A stretch of 64,000 bases of DNA, taken from the NCBI GenBank assembly GCA_039196965.1, contig JBCCUK010000012.1:1-64000 (forward strand), written 5' to 3'. The translations under genes were made by a program, and so were the position numbers. Positions within the stretch are counted from its first letter, which is position 1. Every line of letters starts with the position of its first letter. This document shows positions 8,900 to 17,748 of the stretch, one piece after another. This stretch comes from CALLCD01 sp039196965. Its GTDB lineage: Bacteria; Pseudomonadota; Alphaproteobacteria; Caulobacterales; Hyphomonadaceae. Below the pieces are notes generated by a model, which was not told the origin of the DNA, did no database searches, and worked only from the letters and a program-made list of their open reading frames with translations.

Positions 8900-9865
8900 T
8901 TAACGATCGAGAATGAGAGTTTTGCCTTCGAAGCGACTTACGCAGGGCATGATTTTGTCACCGCGTGATTTGTCATCATCATCGAGCCAATGGTCGAGGT
9001 GAAGAAACTTGCCGTCATAATCGATAACGCGGGTCTCGCACTGACCGCACGCACCGCCCCGGCAAAGATAAGGTGCATCTACACCAATGCGCTCCAAGGC
9101 TTCAAGAAGGCTCTCCTGTGCGCCCACCTCGACAGTTTTGGATGATGAGGCGAGCTGAACGTTAAACGGTTTACCGGGTTGCGGTGCGAGGAACTCTTCA
9201 GCATGAATAGTCCCTTCCGGCCATCCGAGCCGCCGAGCGCTTTCGCAAACCCACTCGATCATGCCGCGAGGGCCGCAAACATAAAGGTGTGTTCCAACTG
9301 TCTGACCACCAAGCAGAGCATCCAAGCCTATTTTTTGATCTTGATCATCAAAATAGAGATGAACCCGGTCGTCGTAATGATCGCTTAGCCAATCAGAATA
9401 CGAGGCTAGCGCTTGTGATCTGGATGCATAATGAAGCTCCCAATCTCCACCGAGCCGGGTAAGTTGCTTGATGTGTGCAAGAAAAGGTGTGATGCCAATT
9501 CCACCAGCGAAGAACAATTGTTTGTGTGCTGTTAAATCTAGTGAGAACAGATTGACCGGATAGCTGATCTCCAATTCGTCCCCAATCTGGACTTTGTTGT
9601 GCATGAAGAGGGATCCGCCGCGTCCCGCATCATCCCGACGCACCGAAATAGCATACTGGCTCTGATCATTCGGATCTGACATTAGGGAATAGGGATTGCG
9701 GCGAACCCGCCCTCCGTCATGCATCAGAACAACCGTATGGGCACCCCCCGAAAAACTTGGCAGGCGCTCCTGCGATTTTGGCTTGAAAACGAACCGCTTG
9801 ACCAGCGTGTTAACCTCAATGATGTCGGATACGATGACGGGGATCGATTGGGTAGCAGAGCTCAT
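8900..9865 (-). CDS. dmmB: Dimethylamine monooxygenase reductase subunit DmmB
   Basis: Class IA-type oxidoreductase passing electrons from NAD(P)H through flavin to a 2Fe-2S centre for the DmmABC oxygenase. Domains in order: flavin-binding barrel with RNPYSL (about residues 57-62), NAD-binding fold with AGGIGITPF and CGPRGM, then a plant-type ferredoxin domain. The cluster ligands are Cys268, Cys273, Cys276 (CRGGACGQC) and Cys308. This layout matches phthalate dioxygenase and vanillate demethylase reductases, so an electron-transfer role is clear and the dimethylamine role comes from context. Its ATG overlaps the dmmA stop by 4 bases (ATGA), implying translational coupling. Confidence 0.92.
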   Translation of the reverse strand: MSSATQSIPVIVSDIIEVNTLVKRFVFKPKSQERLPSFSGGAHTVVLMHDGGRVRRNPYSLMSDPNDQSQYAISVRRDDAGRGGSLFMHNKVQIGDELEISYPVNLFSLDLTAHKQLFFAGGIGITPFLAHIKQLTRLGGDWELHYASRSQALASYSDWLSDHYDDRVHLYFDDQDQKIGLDALLGGQTVGTHLYVCGPRGMIEWVCESARRLGWPEGTIHAEEFLAPQPGKPFNVQLASSSKTVEVGAQESLLEALERIGVDAPYLCRGGACGQCETRVIDYDGKFLHLDHWLDDDDKSRGDKIMPCVSRFEGKTLILDR

Positions 9866-10470
9866 GAGTATAGCCCCTTTGCTTTCGGAACATTTCCATG
9901 GTCTTCCGCATCAATGCGGACACCCTGAAAGGCGGCGTGCCGCCTCGAATAATGATCGCGGACAAAAAGGTTGAGTCCGCAATGTGAACACTTGTATGGA
10001 TCCGTCGCGACGTCTTCAGTTACGCCTTTGCAATGAACACACTGTACGCGCCGCGCGGTCGATCCACGATGTTCCGTCTGAATGGACATATGAGGAATGC
10101 CAGCCTGGGTCGCTTCATTCATGGCCTGGCCGATGAGGCCTTCGGTGCCTGCGAGATAAAGCTGCGCGCCCATGTGCAGCTCGGACAAGACATGCTGGAT
10201 TCGCTGCAGGGCCGCACCATAGGTGGGGCCGATATAAAGCTGTTCCGGTTGTAGTGACTTCAGATCATCAACATACTTCCCTCCCGTGCTCTTTTGGATG
10301 AAAATGACATGCGCCTTTCTTATTAAGGCTGGATCTCTTCTAGCGAGGTCTATCAGAGCTTCCGCCCCCTCGGCGTCCGCGATCATAAGGTGACGATCCG
10401 CTGCTACCGGGCTCAACTCGCCATAGACTGGCCGACTTCTAATCGAGGGGGGAAATGCAAATTTTGACAT
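9862..10470 (-). CDS. dmmA: Dimethylamine monooxygenase subunit DmmA
   Basis: Small subunit of the dimethylamine monooxygenase. The 202-residue protein has an N-terminal part of alternating beta and helix, and a C-terminal rubredoxin/zinc-ribbon-like module with Cys144, Cys147, Cys161 and Cys164 (CVHC and CSHC). A metal site passing electrons from DmmB to the oxygenase is plausible but inferred. It lies between dmmD and dmmB, overlapping dmmB by 4 bases, as in the dmmDABC operon of Ruegeria pomeroyi. No signal peptide is seen. Family membership is well supported by the paired CxxC motifs and the operon context. Confidence 0.88.
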   Translation of the reverse strand: MSKFAFPPSIRSRPVYGELSPVAADRHLMIADAEGAEALIDLARRDPALIRKAHVIFIQKSTGGKYVDDLKSLQPEQLYIGPTYGAALQRIQHVLSELHMGAQLYLAGTEGLIGQAMNEATQAGIPHMSIQTEHRGSTARRVQCVHCKGVTEDVATDPYKCSHCGLNLFVRDHYSRRHAAFQGVRIDAEDHGNVPKAKGLYS

Positions 10471-10535
10471 TTAAGACCGTCTCCACCTTGCGGACCTTGT
10501 CGTGAAGTACTTATGCCTGCGGCTATTGGTGATGC

Positions 10536-11669
10536 TTACCCTTTCGCTGTGCGTCGCTTTTTATCGGGATCGTAAAACGGCATCGGATGCGCTTCGCACG
10601 GGACCTCGCTAGCTTCGTTTTTAACGACCAGTTTCGTTCCGGCAATCGCGCAGTCGACAGGCATACGCGCAATGCCAATATTGTGTTTGTTAAGTGATGA
10701 GTACATACCGATTGTGACAACGCCGACCTGTTGTCCGTCTTTCAAAAGCGGCGCACCTTCCTCTGCTGCAACGGTGCCTTCCAGTTTAACGCCATAAATT
10801 TTGAAACGTTCTTTATCTTTTAGTCGGTAATGTTCTTCAGCACCCCTGAACCCAGTTTTTCCCGGCGATACCGTGAAATCCAAACCGAGCTCCCAAAGCG
10901 TATCGCCCGTCGTATCATTTTCGAAAGGATACATTTCCGAGTTATCATAGGGGAAGAAAAGCAGATAACTTTCTGCACGGAGCCAGTCTAGCGTGGTGAA
11001 CCGTGTGGGAATAATCCCCAACGGTGCTCCTTTTTCCGTCAGCTCATCCCAAATATGCGGTGCGTCCTGACCCCGGCAAAAAATCTCATATCCGCGTTCT
11101 CCTGTATAGCCTGTCCGCGAAATGGTAACCGGCTTTCCGAACAAGGTGGTGTGGATATGACTGAAATAAATTACGTCTCTGATGCCCGGTACGTAGTCTT
11201 CCAGGAAGTCTACAGCTAGTGGGCCTTGCAGAGATATATCATGCAGATTGTCGTCGAATTGGACTGATACATCGCGGCCAGCAGCAGCCATGGTAAGCTG
11301 CTCATGACCCTGGCCAGAACCGTGTACAACCATAAAGTTGTTCGGTCCCATCCGATAAATAACACAGTCATCAATGAACTTGCCTGCATCATTCAACATA
11401 CAGGCATAGCTGGAACGACCGGGTTTGATTTTCTCCACGTTCCGCGTTGTGGCGCGGTCGATAATGTGACTTGCGTGCGGACCAACCAGATGGACTTTTT
11501 TCAAGCCCGATACATCCATGAAACCGGCTCTGGTTCGGATCGCGAGATATTCTTCCTCCTGGTTCTTATTGTAGGACCAGGCCGTACCCATACCGGACCA
11601 GTCTTCCAATTCTGAACCGAGGGCGCGGTGACGGTCTGCTAGTGCTGAAAATCTCCATGATGCTGTCAC
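10536..11669 (-). CDS. dmmD: GcvT-like aminomethyltransferase family protein, DmmD
   Basis: A 377-residue folate-binding protein of the GcvT/YgfZ family. Typical features are YLAIRTRAGFMDVS near the start, the central LDWLRAES-type motif with FTTLDWLRAESYL, and a C-terminal barrel ending at CEAHPMPFYDPDKKR. In Ruegeria pomeroyi dmmD is needed for growth on methylated amines although DmmABC alone oxidise dimethylamine; capture of the released C1 unit on tetrahydrofolate is a reasonable role but inference. The start is GTG 11669, behind AGGAGA at 7-base spacing. It lies between gmaS and dmmA, with gaps of 77 and 65 bases that could hold internal promoters. Confidence 0.85.
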   Translation of the reverse strand: MTASWRFSALADRHRALGSELEDWSGMGTAWSYNKNQEEEYLAIRTRAGFMDVSGLKKVHLVGPHASHIIDRATTRNVEKIKPGRSSYACMLNDAGKFIDDCVIYRMGPNNFMVVHGSGQGHEQLTMAAAGRDVSVQFDDNLHDISLQGPLAVDFLEDYVPGIRDVIYFSHIHTTLFGKPVTISRTGYTGERGYEIFCRGQDAPHIWDELTEKGAPLGIIPTRFTTLDWLRAESYLLFFPYDNSEMYPFENDTTGDTLWELGLDFTVSPGKTGFRGAEEHYRLKDKERFKIYGVKLEGTVAAEEGAPLLKDGQQVGVVTIGMYSSLNKHNIGIARMPVDCAIAGTKLVVKNEASEVPCEAHPMPFYDPDKKRRTAKG

Positions 11670-11746
11670 GCTATGGTCTCCTGTTTAAGTTCTGATCTGC
11701 TGGAGTGTATTATGTGTACCTCCCGCCTGTGCCGGGGGTGGCGACT

Positions 11747-13054
11747 TTAACAATCCAGTGTTGTTTCGCGCTCCCAACCCGTAAGGTGCCCGGCATAGGC
11801 GTTCCAGTCAGCGGTCTTGAGTTTCGTATATGCAGTCACGAATTCAGCGCCGAACTTCTCAGCGACAACATCTGACTCTTCAAAAGCACGCATGGCGTCG
11901 AGTAGATTGAGCGGCAGCCTCCGCAGATTTTCGACTGTATTGAACTCTGTGTACATATTGATATCCGAGCGTGAGCCCGGCGAGCGATTGTTGGCCAATC
12001 CATCAAGCCCCATATTCAGAACGGCTGCCTGCAAGAGGTACGGATTGGCGGCACCGTCAGCAAGGCGAAACTCAAACCGATTGGCCTCCGGTATCCGTAC
12101 CATATGGGTCCTATTGTTGCCCGTATAAGAAATTGCCTGCGGGGCCCAGGTCGCGCCTGACGTCGTTGCTGGCGCGTTGATCCGCTTATAGCTGTTCACG
12201 GTCGGGTTGGTCATGCAGACAATCGCTTCTGCTGAGTGCAGAACGCCGCCGAGGAAAGAATATGCTATGTTCGAAAGGCCAAGTTCGCCAGCGTCATCGC
12301 AGAATACATTCTCACTCGTTGAGGTCGACCAAAGCGAAAAGTGCATGTGGCAGCCATTGCCCGTCAAATCAATAAACGGTTTCGGCATGAAGGTCGCGCG
12401 AAGCCCGTGTTTTTCTGCGATCGACTTCGTCATGAACTTGAAAAAAGCATGGCGGTCGGCGGTGATCAGGGCATCGGCATAATCCCAGTTCATCTCAAAC
12501 TGGCCATTCGCATCTTCGTGGTCGTTCTGATAGGGATTCCAGCCTAGCTCCAGCATGGCGTCGCATATCTCAGCGACAACATCATACCGTCGCATAAGGG
12601 CCTGCTGATCATAACAGGGTTTGGCTTGCGTATCAGCGGGATCAGAGATGCTTTCGCCATCCGGAGCGATGAGCATAAACTCACATTCAACGCCGCTTTT
12701 CATTTGATACCCGGACTCGGCCGCCTCCGCGATTGCTCGTTTTAAAACGTTTCTAGGTGCATGGGCGACTGGTGCACCATTCATGTATGGATCTGCTGCC
12801 AGCCAGCCAACTTCTGGACGCCATGGTAACTGGATCAGACTGTCTGGGTCCGGAAGGCCAAACATGTCCGGATCTGCCGGAGACATATCGAGCCAAGTTG
12901 CGAATCCAGCGAAACCTGCGCCGTCTTCCACCATTCCATCTATTGCCGCGGCTGGTACGAGTTTTGACCGTTGAGTTCCAAATAAATCAGTAAAGGAGAT
13001 TAGGAAGTATTTTATGCCTTTAGTTTTGGCGACCTCTAAAAGTGATGTGGTCAT
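11747..13054 (-). CDS. gmaS: Gamma-glutamylmethylamide synthetase (glutamine synthetase-like)
   Basis: Joins methylamine to the gamma-carboxyl of glutamate with ATP, the entry step of the indirect methylamine pathway. It is 435 residues, the size of GmaS/GlnT proteins, and shows the glutamine-synthetase catalytic fold: VECEFMLI, NDHEDANGQFEMNW, a GNGCHMHFSLW motif and RIPEANRFEFRLADGAANPYL. The beta-grasp start TKGIKYFLISFTDLFGTQRSK is also typical. Housekeeping GlnA would be longer and carry an adenylylation motif, and this gene directly follows mgsC (33 bases), so GmaS is much the better call. The ATG at 13054 has only a weak purine-rich site. Confidence 0.93.
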   Translation of the reverse strand: MTTSLLEVAKTKGIKYFLISFTDLFGTQRSKLVPAAAIDGMVEDGAGFAGFATWLDMSPADPDMFGLPDPDSLIQLPWRPEVGWLAADPYMNGAPVAHAPRNVLKRAIAEAAESGYQMKSGVECEFMLIAPDGESISDPADTQAKPCYDQQALMRRYDVVAEICDAMLELGWNPYQNDHEDANGQFEMNWDYADALITADRHAFFKFMTKSIAEKHGLRATFMPKPFIDLTGNGCHMHFSLWSTSTSENVFCDDAGELGLSNIAYSFLGGVLHSAEAIVCMTNPTVNSYKRINAPATTSGATWAPQAISYTGNNRTHMVRIPEANRFEFRLADGAANPYLLQAAVLNMGLDGLANNRSPGSRSDINMYTEFNTVENLRRLPLNLLDAMRAFEESDVVAEKFGAEFVTAYTKLKTADWNAYAGHLTGWERETTLDC

Positions 13055-13087
13055 TTTATTCTCTTTATTCCCCTGATAAAATTTCTA

Positions 13088-14416
13088 TTAGAAGGGCTGT
13101 CCCGGAACCCAATTTGTGCCTGCGAGCGGTACTCGCGCCATGGCGGCCGCTTCGATGGTCAATGCGACCAGATCTTCTGGTTCCAGATTATGTAAATGGC
13201 TCTTGCCGCACGCCCGAGCGATCGTTTGTGCTTCAAGTGTCAGAACAGCGAGATAATTCGACAAGCGTCGCCCAGCTGCAACTGGGTCTAGTCGTGCCGC
13301 CAATTCTGGGTTCTGTGTCGTAATTCCCGCTGGGTCCTGGCCTTGATGCCAGTCATCGTATGCACCGGCCGTTGATCCGAGCTCTTGGTACTCGGCTTCA
13401 AGATCCGGATGATTGTCTCCGAGTGCGATGAGGGCAGCGGACCCGATCGCAACAGCGTCCGCACCGAGGGCGAGCGCTTTGGTTACATCTGCACCATTCC
13501 GGATACCACCGGAGACAATCAATTGCACTTTGCGGTGCATATTCAGATCCTGAAGCGCTTGAACCGCCGGTCTTATCGCGGCCAAAATTGGAATGCCGAC
13601 ATGCTCGATAAAGACTTCCTGTGTCGCTGCCGTACCACCCTGCATCCCATCGAGTACAACCACATCGGCCCCAGCTTTTACTGCGAGAGCGACGTCGTAG
13701 TAGGGGCGCGTTGCACCCACTTTGACGTAAATCGGCTTTTCCCAGTCGGTGATTTCCCGCAACTCTTCAATTTTGATTTCAAGATCGTCCGGCCCAGTCC
13801 AGTCAGGGTGGCGACAAGCTGAACGCTGATCAACGCCTTTTGGTAGCGTGCGCATTTCTGCCACGCGATCAGAGATCTTTTGACCAAGCAGCATGCCGCC
13901 GCCACCAGGTTTTGCGCCCTGTCCAACAACAACTTCAATTGCATCGGCTTTGCGCAAATCGTCAGGGTTCATACCATACCGGGATGGTAGCAATTGGTAT
14001 ACAAGGTGTTCAGATTGCCCACGTTCTTCAGGTGTCATACCGCCGTCGCCGGTGGTTGTTGATGTGCCTGCAGCTGAAGCACCACGTCCCAACGCCTCTT
14101 TTGCTTGAGCGGACAATGATCCAAAGCTCATACCGGCGATGGTGACGGGGATTTTCAAATGAAGCGGTTTCTTTGCAAACCGCGAACCCAGAACCACATC
14201 CGTGCCGCACGCTTCGCGATATCCCTCCAGTGGGTAACGGGAAACCGATGCACCAAGGAAGACAAGATCGTCAAAATGAGGTAGTGCTCGCTTAGCACCT
14301 GCACCGCGAATATCGTAGATACCGGTCGCCGCTGCCCGGCGGATTTCAGAGTTAGAGAAGTCATTGAGCACCGCTGACTTTCGCGGAGTCGTAACTGGAA
14401 TAGAATTGGTCTTCAT
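13088..14416 (-). CDS. mgsC: N-methylglutamate synthase subunit C (glutamate-synthase-like FMN domain)
   Basis: Carries the FMN-binding synthase barrel homologous to the central part of glutamate synthase. With MgsA and MgsB it turns gamma-glutamylmethylamide into N-methylglutamate. Motifs include PVTIAGMSFGSLSAQAKEAL, TSTTTGDGGMTPEE, GQGAKPGGGGML and YVKVGA, the last leading to DVVVLDGMQGG. An iron-sulfur site is not obvious. I prefer ATG 14416 (442 residues); the frame opens at GTG 14428 as well. It starts 15 bases after the mgsB stop and is followed by gmaS. The three-part split of glutamate synthase into mgsA, mgsB and mgsC is the signature of this pathway. Confidence 0.93.
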   Translation of the reverse strand: MKTNSIPVTTPRKSAVLNDFSNSEIRRAAATGIYDIRGAGAKRALPHFDDLVFLGASVSRYPLEGYREACGTDVVLGSRFAKKPLHLKIPVTIAGMSFGSLSAQAKEALGRGASAAGTSTTTGDGGMTPEERGQSEHLVYQLLPSRYGMNPDDLRKADAIEVVVGQGAKPGGGGMLLGQKISDRVAEMRTLPKGVDQRSACRHPDWTGPDDLEIKIEELREITDWEKPIYVKVGATRPYYDVALAVKAGADVVVLDGMQGGTAATQEVFIEHVGIPILAAIRPAVQALQDLNMHRKVQLIVSGGIRNGADVTKALALGADAVAIGSAALIALGDNHPDLEAEYQELGSTAGAYDDWHQGQDPAGITTQNPELAARLDPVAAGRRLSNYLAVLTLEAQTIARACGKSHLHNLEPEDLVALTIEAAAMARVPLAGTNWVPGQPF

Positions 14417-14431
14417 ACCGTCACCCACGTC

Positions 14432-15118
14432 CTAATACGCCGCCGCATTGTCGACTTTGAAATTGTATAATTCGCGCGCTGAGCCGTAGCGCCGGAAGGA
14501 GGAAGTCTCCACCTCTTCCAACCCAGCTTTGTCTAAGAGCTCGCGCAATAATGAATGGTGCTCATCACCCATTTCTTTTTCGATACAGTCCGCACCCAAA
14601 CTTTTTACTGTACCGCGTACAAACAGTTTAGCCTCGTAGATGGAGTCCCCGAGTGCATCGCCAGCATCCCCCAGCACAACAAGGTTCCCGGCCTGTGCCA
14701 TAAAGGCTGACATATGCCCAATATTGCCTTTGACGACAATATCAACGCCCTTCATGGAAATGCCGCATCTCGCCGAAGCCGACCCGTCGACGACCAATAG
14801 ACCACCGCATCCTGTTGCTGCCGCCGATTGGCTCACATCGCCTTTGACATGCACGGTTCCCGACATAATGTTTTCGGCAACACCCACGCCAGCGGAACCA
14901 TTTACCGTAATGCTGGCCTGTTTATTCATCCCGCCACAATAATAGCCAACATGGCCGAGTATCTCGATATCGATTGGCGCATCGACACCTACTGCGATGG
15001 AGTGCCGTCCTTTGGGGTTGACTATTTCCCAACCATTACTGCCGGCATCAGGGGCGAGCTTATGTAAATCAGCATTCAGCTCACGGACGCTTTGTTCTGA
15101 GAGATCGATTCTAGCCAT
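14432..15118 (-). CDS. mgsB: N-methylglutamate synthase subunit B (GXGXG domain)
   Basis: A 228-residue protein matching the C-terminal GXGXG beta-helix domain of glutamate synthase. Repeated GxxGxxxG turns are seen, for example GHVGYYCGGMNKQASITVNG, GCGGLLVVDGSASARCG and GNLVVLGDAGDALGDS. It acts as a structural part of the MgsABC complex. It starts two bases after the mgsA stop and is followed by mgsC, so the three are one translation-coupled block. No catalytic residues are expected in this domain. The call is firm because of both fold pattern and neighbours. Confidence 0.92.
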   Translation of the reverse strand: MARIDLSEQSVRELNADLHKLAPDAGSNGWEIVNPKGRHSIAVGVDAPIDIEILGHVGYYCGGMNKQASITVNGSAGVGVAENIMSGTVHVKGDVSQSAAATGCGGLLVVDGSASARCGISMKGVDIVVKGNIGHMSAFMAQAGNLVVLGDAGDALGDSIYEAKLFVRGTVKSLGADCIEKEMGDEHHSLLRELLDKAGLEEVETSSFRRYGSARELYNFKVDNAAAY

Positions 15119-15120
15119 TC

Positions 15121-16014
15121 CTATCGCTCCCAGAAATAAACTGTTGCAGGTTCCGGTTCCCAGACGCGTCCTCTTTCAACCCCCGGCAGGTCGACCAGTG
15201 CGCGGTACTCTGATCCGAAAGCGACATATTGATCCGTTTCGACCATGACAGCAGGTTTGCAGGCAATTGGATCACGCAACACCCCAAAGCCGGAAGCTGT
15301 GCCGACGACAAAGGTGAAAAATCCGTCCAGCGCATCCAGCGAACTTTCAAGCGCCGCGTCCAAGGCGTCTCCTTGCCTCAAGCGCGAGCTAATATAACCT
15401 GCTGCGGCTTCAGAATCGTTTTCCGTCTCGAGAACCACGCCTTCATTCGCCAGACGTCGGCGAAGATCATGGTGATTGCTAAGAGAGCCATTATGGACGA
15501 GGCATTGGTCTAGCCCAGTTGTAAATGGGTGAGCCCCCGCTGTGGTGACAGCGGACTCCGTTGCCATACGGGTGTGGCCAATGCCGTGGGTGCCAGACAT
15601 TGATTCCAGTTCAAACTGGCTTGCGACATCGGCTGGAAGGCCAACTTCCTTGTAGACTTCCATATGCTCGCCCATCGAGACAAGCTCGACCTGAGCCTCA
15701 TCTTCGCGAATGGCTTTGCGAAGTTCGTCCGAGCTCTTTGTTGAGACATTCAAGACTGCGTGCGTACTGCGCTCGGTTAGTTCAATTGTTTCGCCTATTT
15801 CTTTAGATAGACGCGCTACCATCGCTTCAAAGTTTACACCTTTTTGACCGCGAATGGTCGCCTTAGTGACCCCGTCGGAACCCTGTCCGTAGACAGCAAA
15901 ACCTGCACTGTCCGGTCCACGGTCAGTCATGGTCTCAAGCATCGTCGACATCATGGCACCGAACTCCGGTTCCAACGATGTGTCTCGCAAAAATAAACCT
16001 ACAATGCCGCACAT
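15121..16014 (-). CDS. mgsA: N-methylglutamate synthase subunit A (class II glutamine amidotransferase)
   Basis: N-terminal-nucleophile amidotransferase domain homologous to that of glutamate synthase, here acting on gamma-glutamylmethylamide. The start is ATG 16014: Met removal then exposes Cys2 of MCGIVGLF as the catalytic nucleophile. A TTG at 16020 would bury that Cys and is rejected. Other family motifs are DRGPDSAGF, the substrate-loop region GIGHTRMATES and the LVHNGSLSNHHDLR segment. It is 297 residues. The gene opens the mgsABC-gmaS-dmm run; the 284 bases upstream carry a TTTCTT-N3-AAGAAA dyad and a possible sigma-70 promoter. Confidence 0.93.
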   Translation of the reverse strand: MCGIVGLFLRDTSLEPEFGAMMSTMLETMTDRGPDSAGFAVYGQGSDGVTKATIRGQKGVNFEAMVARLSKEIGETIELTERSTHAVLNVSTKSSDELRKAIREDEAQVELVSMGEHMEVYKEVGLPADVASQFELESMSGTHGIGHTRMATESAVTTAGAHPFTTGLDQCLVHNGSLSNHHDLRRRLANEGVVLETENDSEAAAGYISSRLRQGDALDAALESSLDALDGFFTFVVGTASGFGVLRDPIACKPAVMVETDQYVAFGSEYRALVDLPGVERGRVWEPEPATVYFWER

Positions 16015-16072
16015 ATTCAAAACGCTCGCTGTTGCAATCCAATGCCGTTTTATCGATCAGGCGCGATTGATC

Positions 16073-16110
16073 TGTCAATAAAAAGAAAATCTTTTTCTTC
16101 ACAAGAAAAA
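16073..16110 (-). promoter_or_regulatory. Candidate mgsA promoter with TTTCTT-N3-AAGAAA dyad
   Basis: TTTTTCTT-CAC-AAGAAAAA at 16092-16110 is a perfect 8-bp inverted repeat with a 3-base spacer; its core equals the dyad before amt. Reading on the minus strand, TTGACA follows at 16078-16073, with GATAAA 18 bases further on as a possible -10. The dyad would thus sit just upstream of the -35 box, a typical activator position, unlike the spacer position at amt. The core lies 80 bp from the mgsA start. Confidence 0.5.
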
Positions 16111-16298
16111 TACTTCTGAAGCGACATGATCGAGTTTCTGATCAAAATTTAGGCAAGCTGGGCAACTTACGACCAACGTCGTAGCAATGATTGCTAGGCA
16201 GCTGGGGGTGGCGAAGCCTCTCATCTTCGCTCATCATGCTTTCTTTTTGAGCGAGCGCAGCACCGATGCGTAGATGGGCTCGGACGTGGCATTTTGAG

Positions 16299-17147
16299 TC
16301 ACGTAAAGATGACAGTTTTATCGCCGTTTAGAAATACGCGGCCCTCCAAATGCCATCGCACTGCGCGGGCAAGCACGCGGCATTCGGTGTCACGCCCCAT
16401 TCGTACGAGTTCTTCAGCGGTGTCGGAGTGTTTTACCCGAGCCACTTCCTGTTCAATGATCGGACCTTCGTCCAAATCGGGCGTAACGTAGTGCGCTGTG
16501 GCACCGACAAGTTTCACACCTCTGCGATGGGCCTGGTGGTAGGGTCTCGCTCCCTTGAAGCTAGGCAGGAACGAATGATGAATGTTGATCACCTTGCCAT
16601 AAAGTCGTTTGGACAATTCGTCTGAGAGAATCTGCATGTAGCGCGCGAGGATGACCAGATCGACCTTCTTCTCTTCAGCAATCTTGAGCAGCTTTTCTTC
16701 CTGTTCGGCCTTGTTCTCTTTGGTGACAGGCAAGACATCATAAGACAGTCCATAGCGCTCAGCCAGCGGGCGAGTGGTTTCGTGATTGGAGACAATGCCG
16801 ACCACATTCATGTTCAGATTGTCCTTGTTCCAACGATAGAGAAGATCGTTCATGCAATGATCCATCTTGGAAACCATGATCAGAACGTTCTGCTTTTCCG
16901 ATTTCGGGGTGAGTTCGGCAGTTATTTTAAAACGCTCGAAAGCCGGCGCGAGGGCCGCCGTCATCTTTTCGATAATGGACGTTGAAAACCGCAGGCGCAT
17001 CAGGAACCTGCCAGTCTCCATGTCATCAAATTGCTGACATTCCAGAATGTCCCCATCGTTCTGAGCGATTTCATTGGAAATAGCGGCGACAATGCCCGGC
17101 CGATTTTCGCATGATAGTTTGAGAATGTACTGGTTTGTGTCACCCAT
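16299..17147 (-). CDS. purU: Formyltetrahydrofolate deformylase
   Basis: Hydrolyses 10-formyl-THF to formate and THF, recycling the cofactor and releasing C1 carbon. The N-terminal ACT domain begins NQYILKLSCENRPGIVAAI, and the C-terminal formyltransferase-like domain holds HHSFLPSFKGARPYHQA and GATAHYVTPDLDEGPII with the conserved His and Asp. The start is ATG 17147 (MGDTNQ), giving the usual 282 residues; the frame is open 102 bases further upstream but that part lies inside mgdD. It overlaps the mgdD stop by 8 bases, so it is coupled to the dehydrogenase operon. With FolD it forms a route from methylene-THF to formate. Confidence 0.95.
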   Translation of the reverse strand: MGDTNQYILKLSCENRPGIVAAISNEIAQNDGDILECQQFDDMETGRFLMRLRFSTSIIEKMTAALAPAFERFKITAELTPKSEKQNVLIMVSKMDHCMNDLLYRWNKDNLNMNVVGIVSNHETTRPLAERYGLSYDVLPVTKENKAEQEEKLLKIAEEKKVDLVILARYMQILSDELSKRLYGKVINIHHSFLPSFKGARPYHQAHRRGVKLVGATAHYVTPDLDEGPIIEQEVARVKHSDTAEELVRMGRDTECRVLARAVRWHLEGRVFLNGDKTVIFT

Positions 17148-17748
17148 CAGCTTGGTCCTTTTGATATGTTTGAAGTCCGAATTCAGCACCCGCATCTGTA
17201 AGCCAATGCCAGAAACTGTCGGCGAAACCTGAATAGCAATAAAGATCAAAGCTCGGGGTGTCAGAAATCCTATGGATCAATACGCCGATCCCGGCGAGCT
17301 GGGTTTGAGCAAAACTCCCTGTCGGAAGGTGGGATAGATGCAAATCTACAGTGCACTCTTTTGCGAGCAGGCGCGCGGCGTATGGTCCGCTCAGGCGCAA
17401 GGCCGCGCGACCATGGCTTTGATCCGAGATATAAGCTGCGCCCTCTAATTGCACGCGCCATCTCGAAAGTTCTTCGTTCGCAGTTGATGCTGCGCAAATG
17501 ATCATCCATTCACCAGGGGCGGTTGGGAAAGCAACGCCGCCGCCCTCCAGATGCGCAGCCTGCCCCGGCGTTATCGAGACCCCCATCTGCACTGCCGTTT
17601 CAGCGGCTTTGTCTTTTCGCGCAAGCACGTGAAAAAAGCCTACCCGGCCGAGATCCGCCAGGCTCGTCTCAGCCGTCTGCTCGGACGGTCGAGGTGAAAG
17701 AGACAGGTGAGATAGTGGAGATGAGTAAATAGGTTTAGCCACGGACAC
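17140..17748 (-). CDS. mgdD: N-methylglutamate dehydrogenase subunit D (sarcosine oxidase gamma-like)
   Basis: Smallest folate-fold subunit of the heterotetrameric dehydrogenase, homologous to sarcosine oxidase gamma. About 200 residues with the family pattern: LADLGRVGFFHVLARK near the start, a middle GEWMIIC strand, and a conserved HGRAALRLSGPYAARLLAKE block. GTG 17748 follows GGAAGGGG closely; GTG 17742 is equally possible. Either start overlaps the mgdC stop. Its own stop overlaps the purU start. The subunit has no known catalytic residues and probably helps shape the folate site. Confidence 0.88.
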   Translation of the reverse strand: MSVAKPIYSSPLSHLSLSPRPSEQTAETSLADLGRVGFFHVLARKDKAAETAVQMGVSITPGQAAHLEGGGVAFPTAPGEWMIICAASTANEELSRWRVQLEGAAYISDQSHGRAALRLSGPYAARLLAKECTVDLHLSHLPTGSFAQTQLAGIGVLIHRISDTPSFDLYCYSGFADSFWHWLTDAGAEFGLQTYQKDQADG

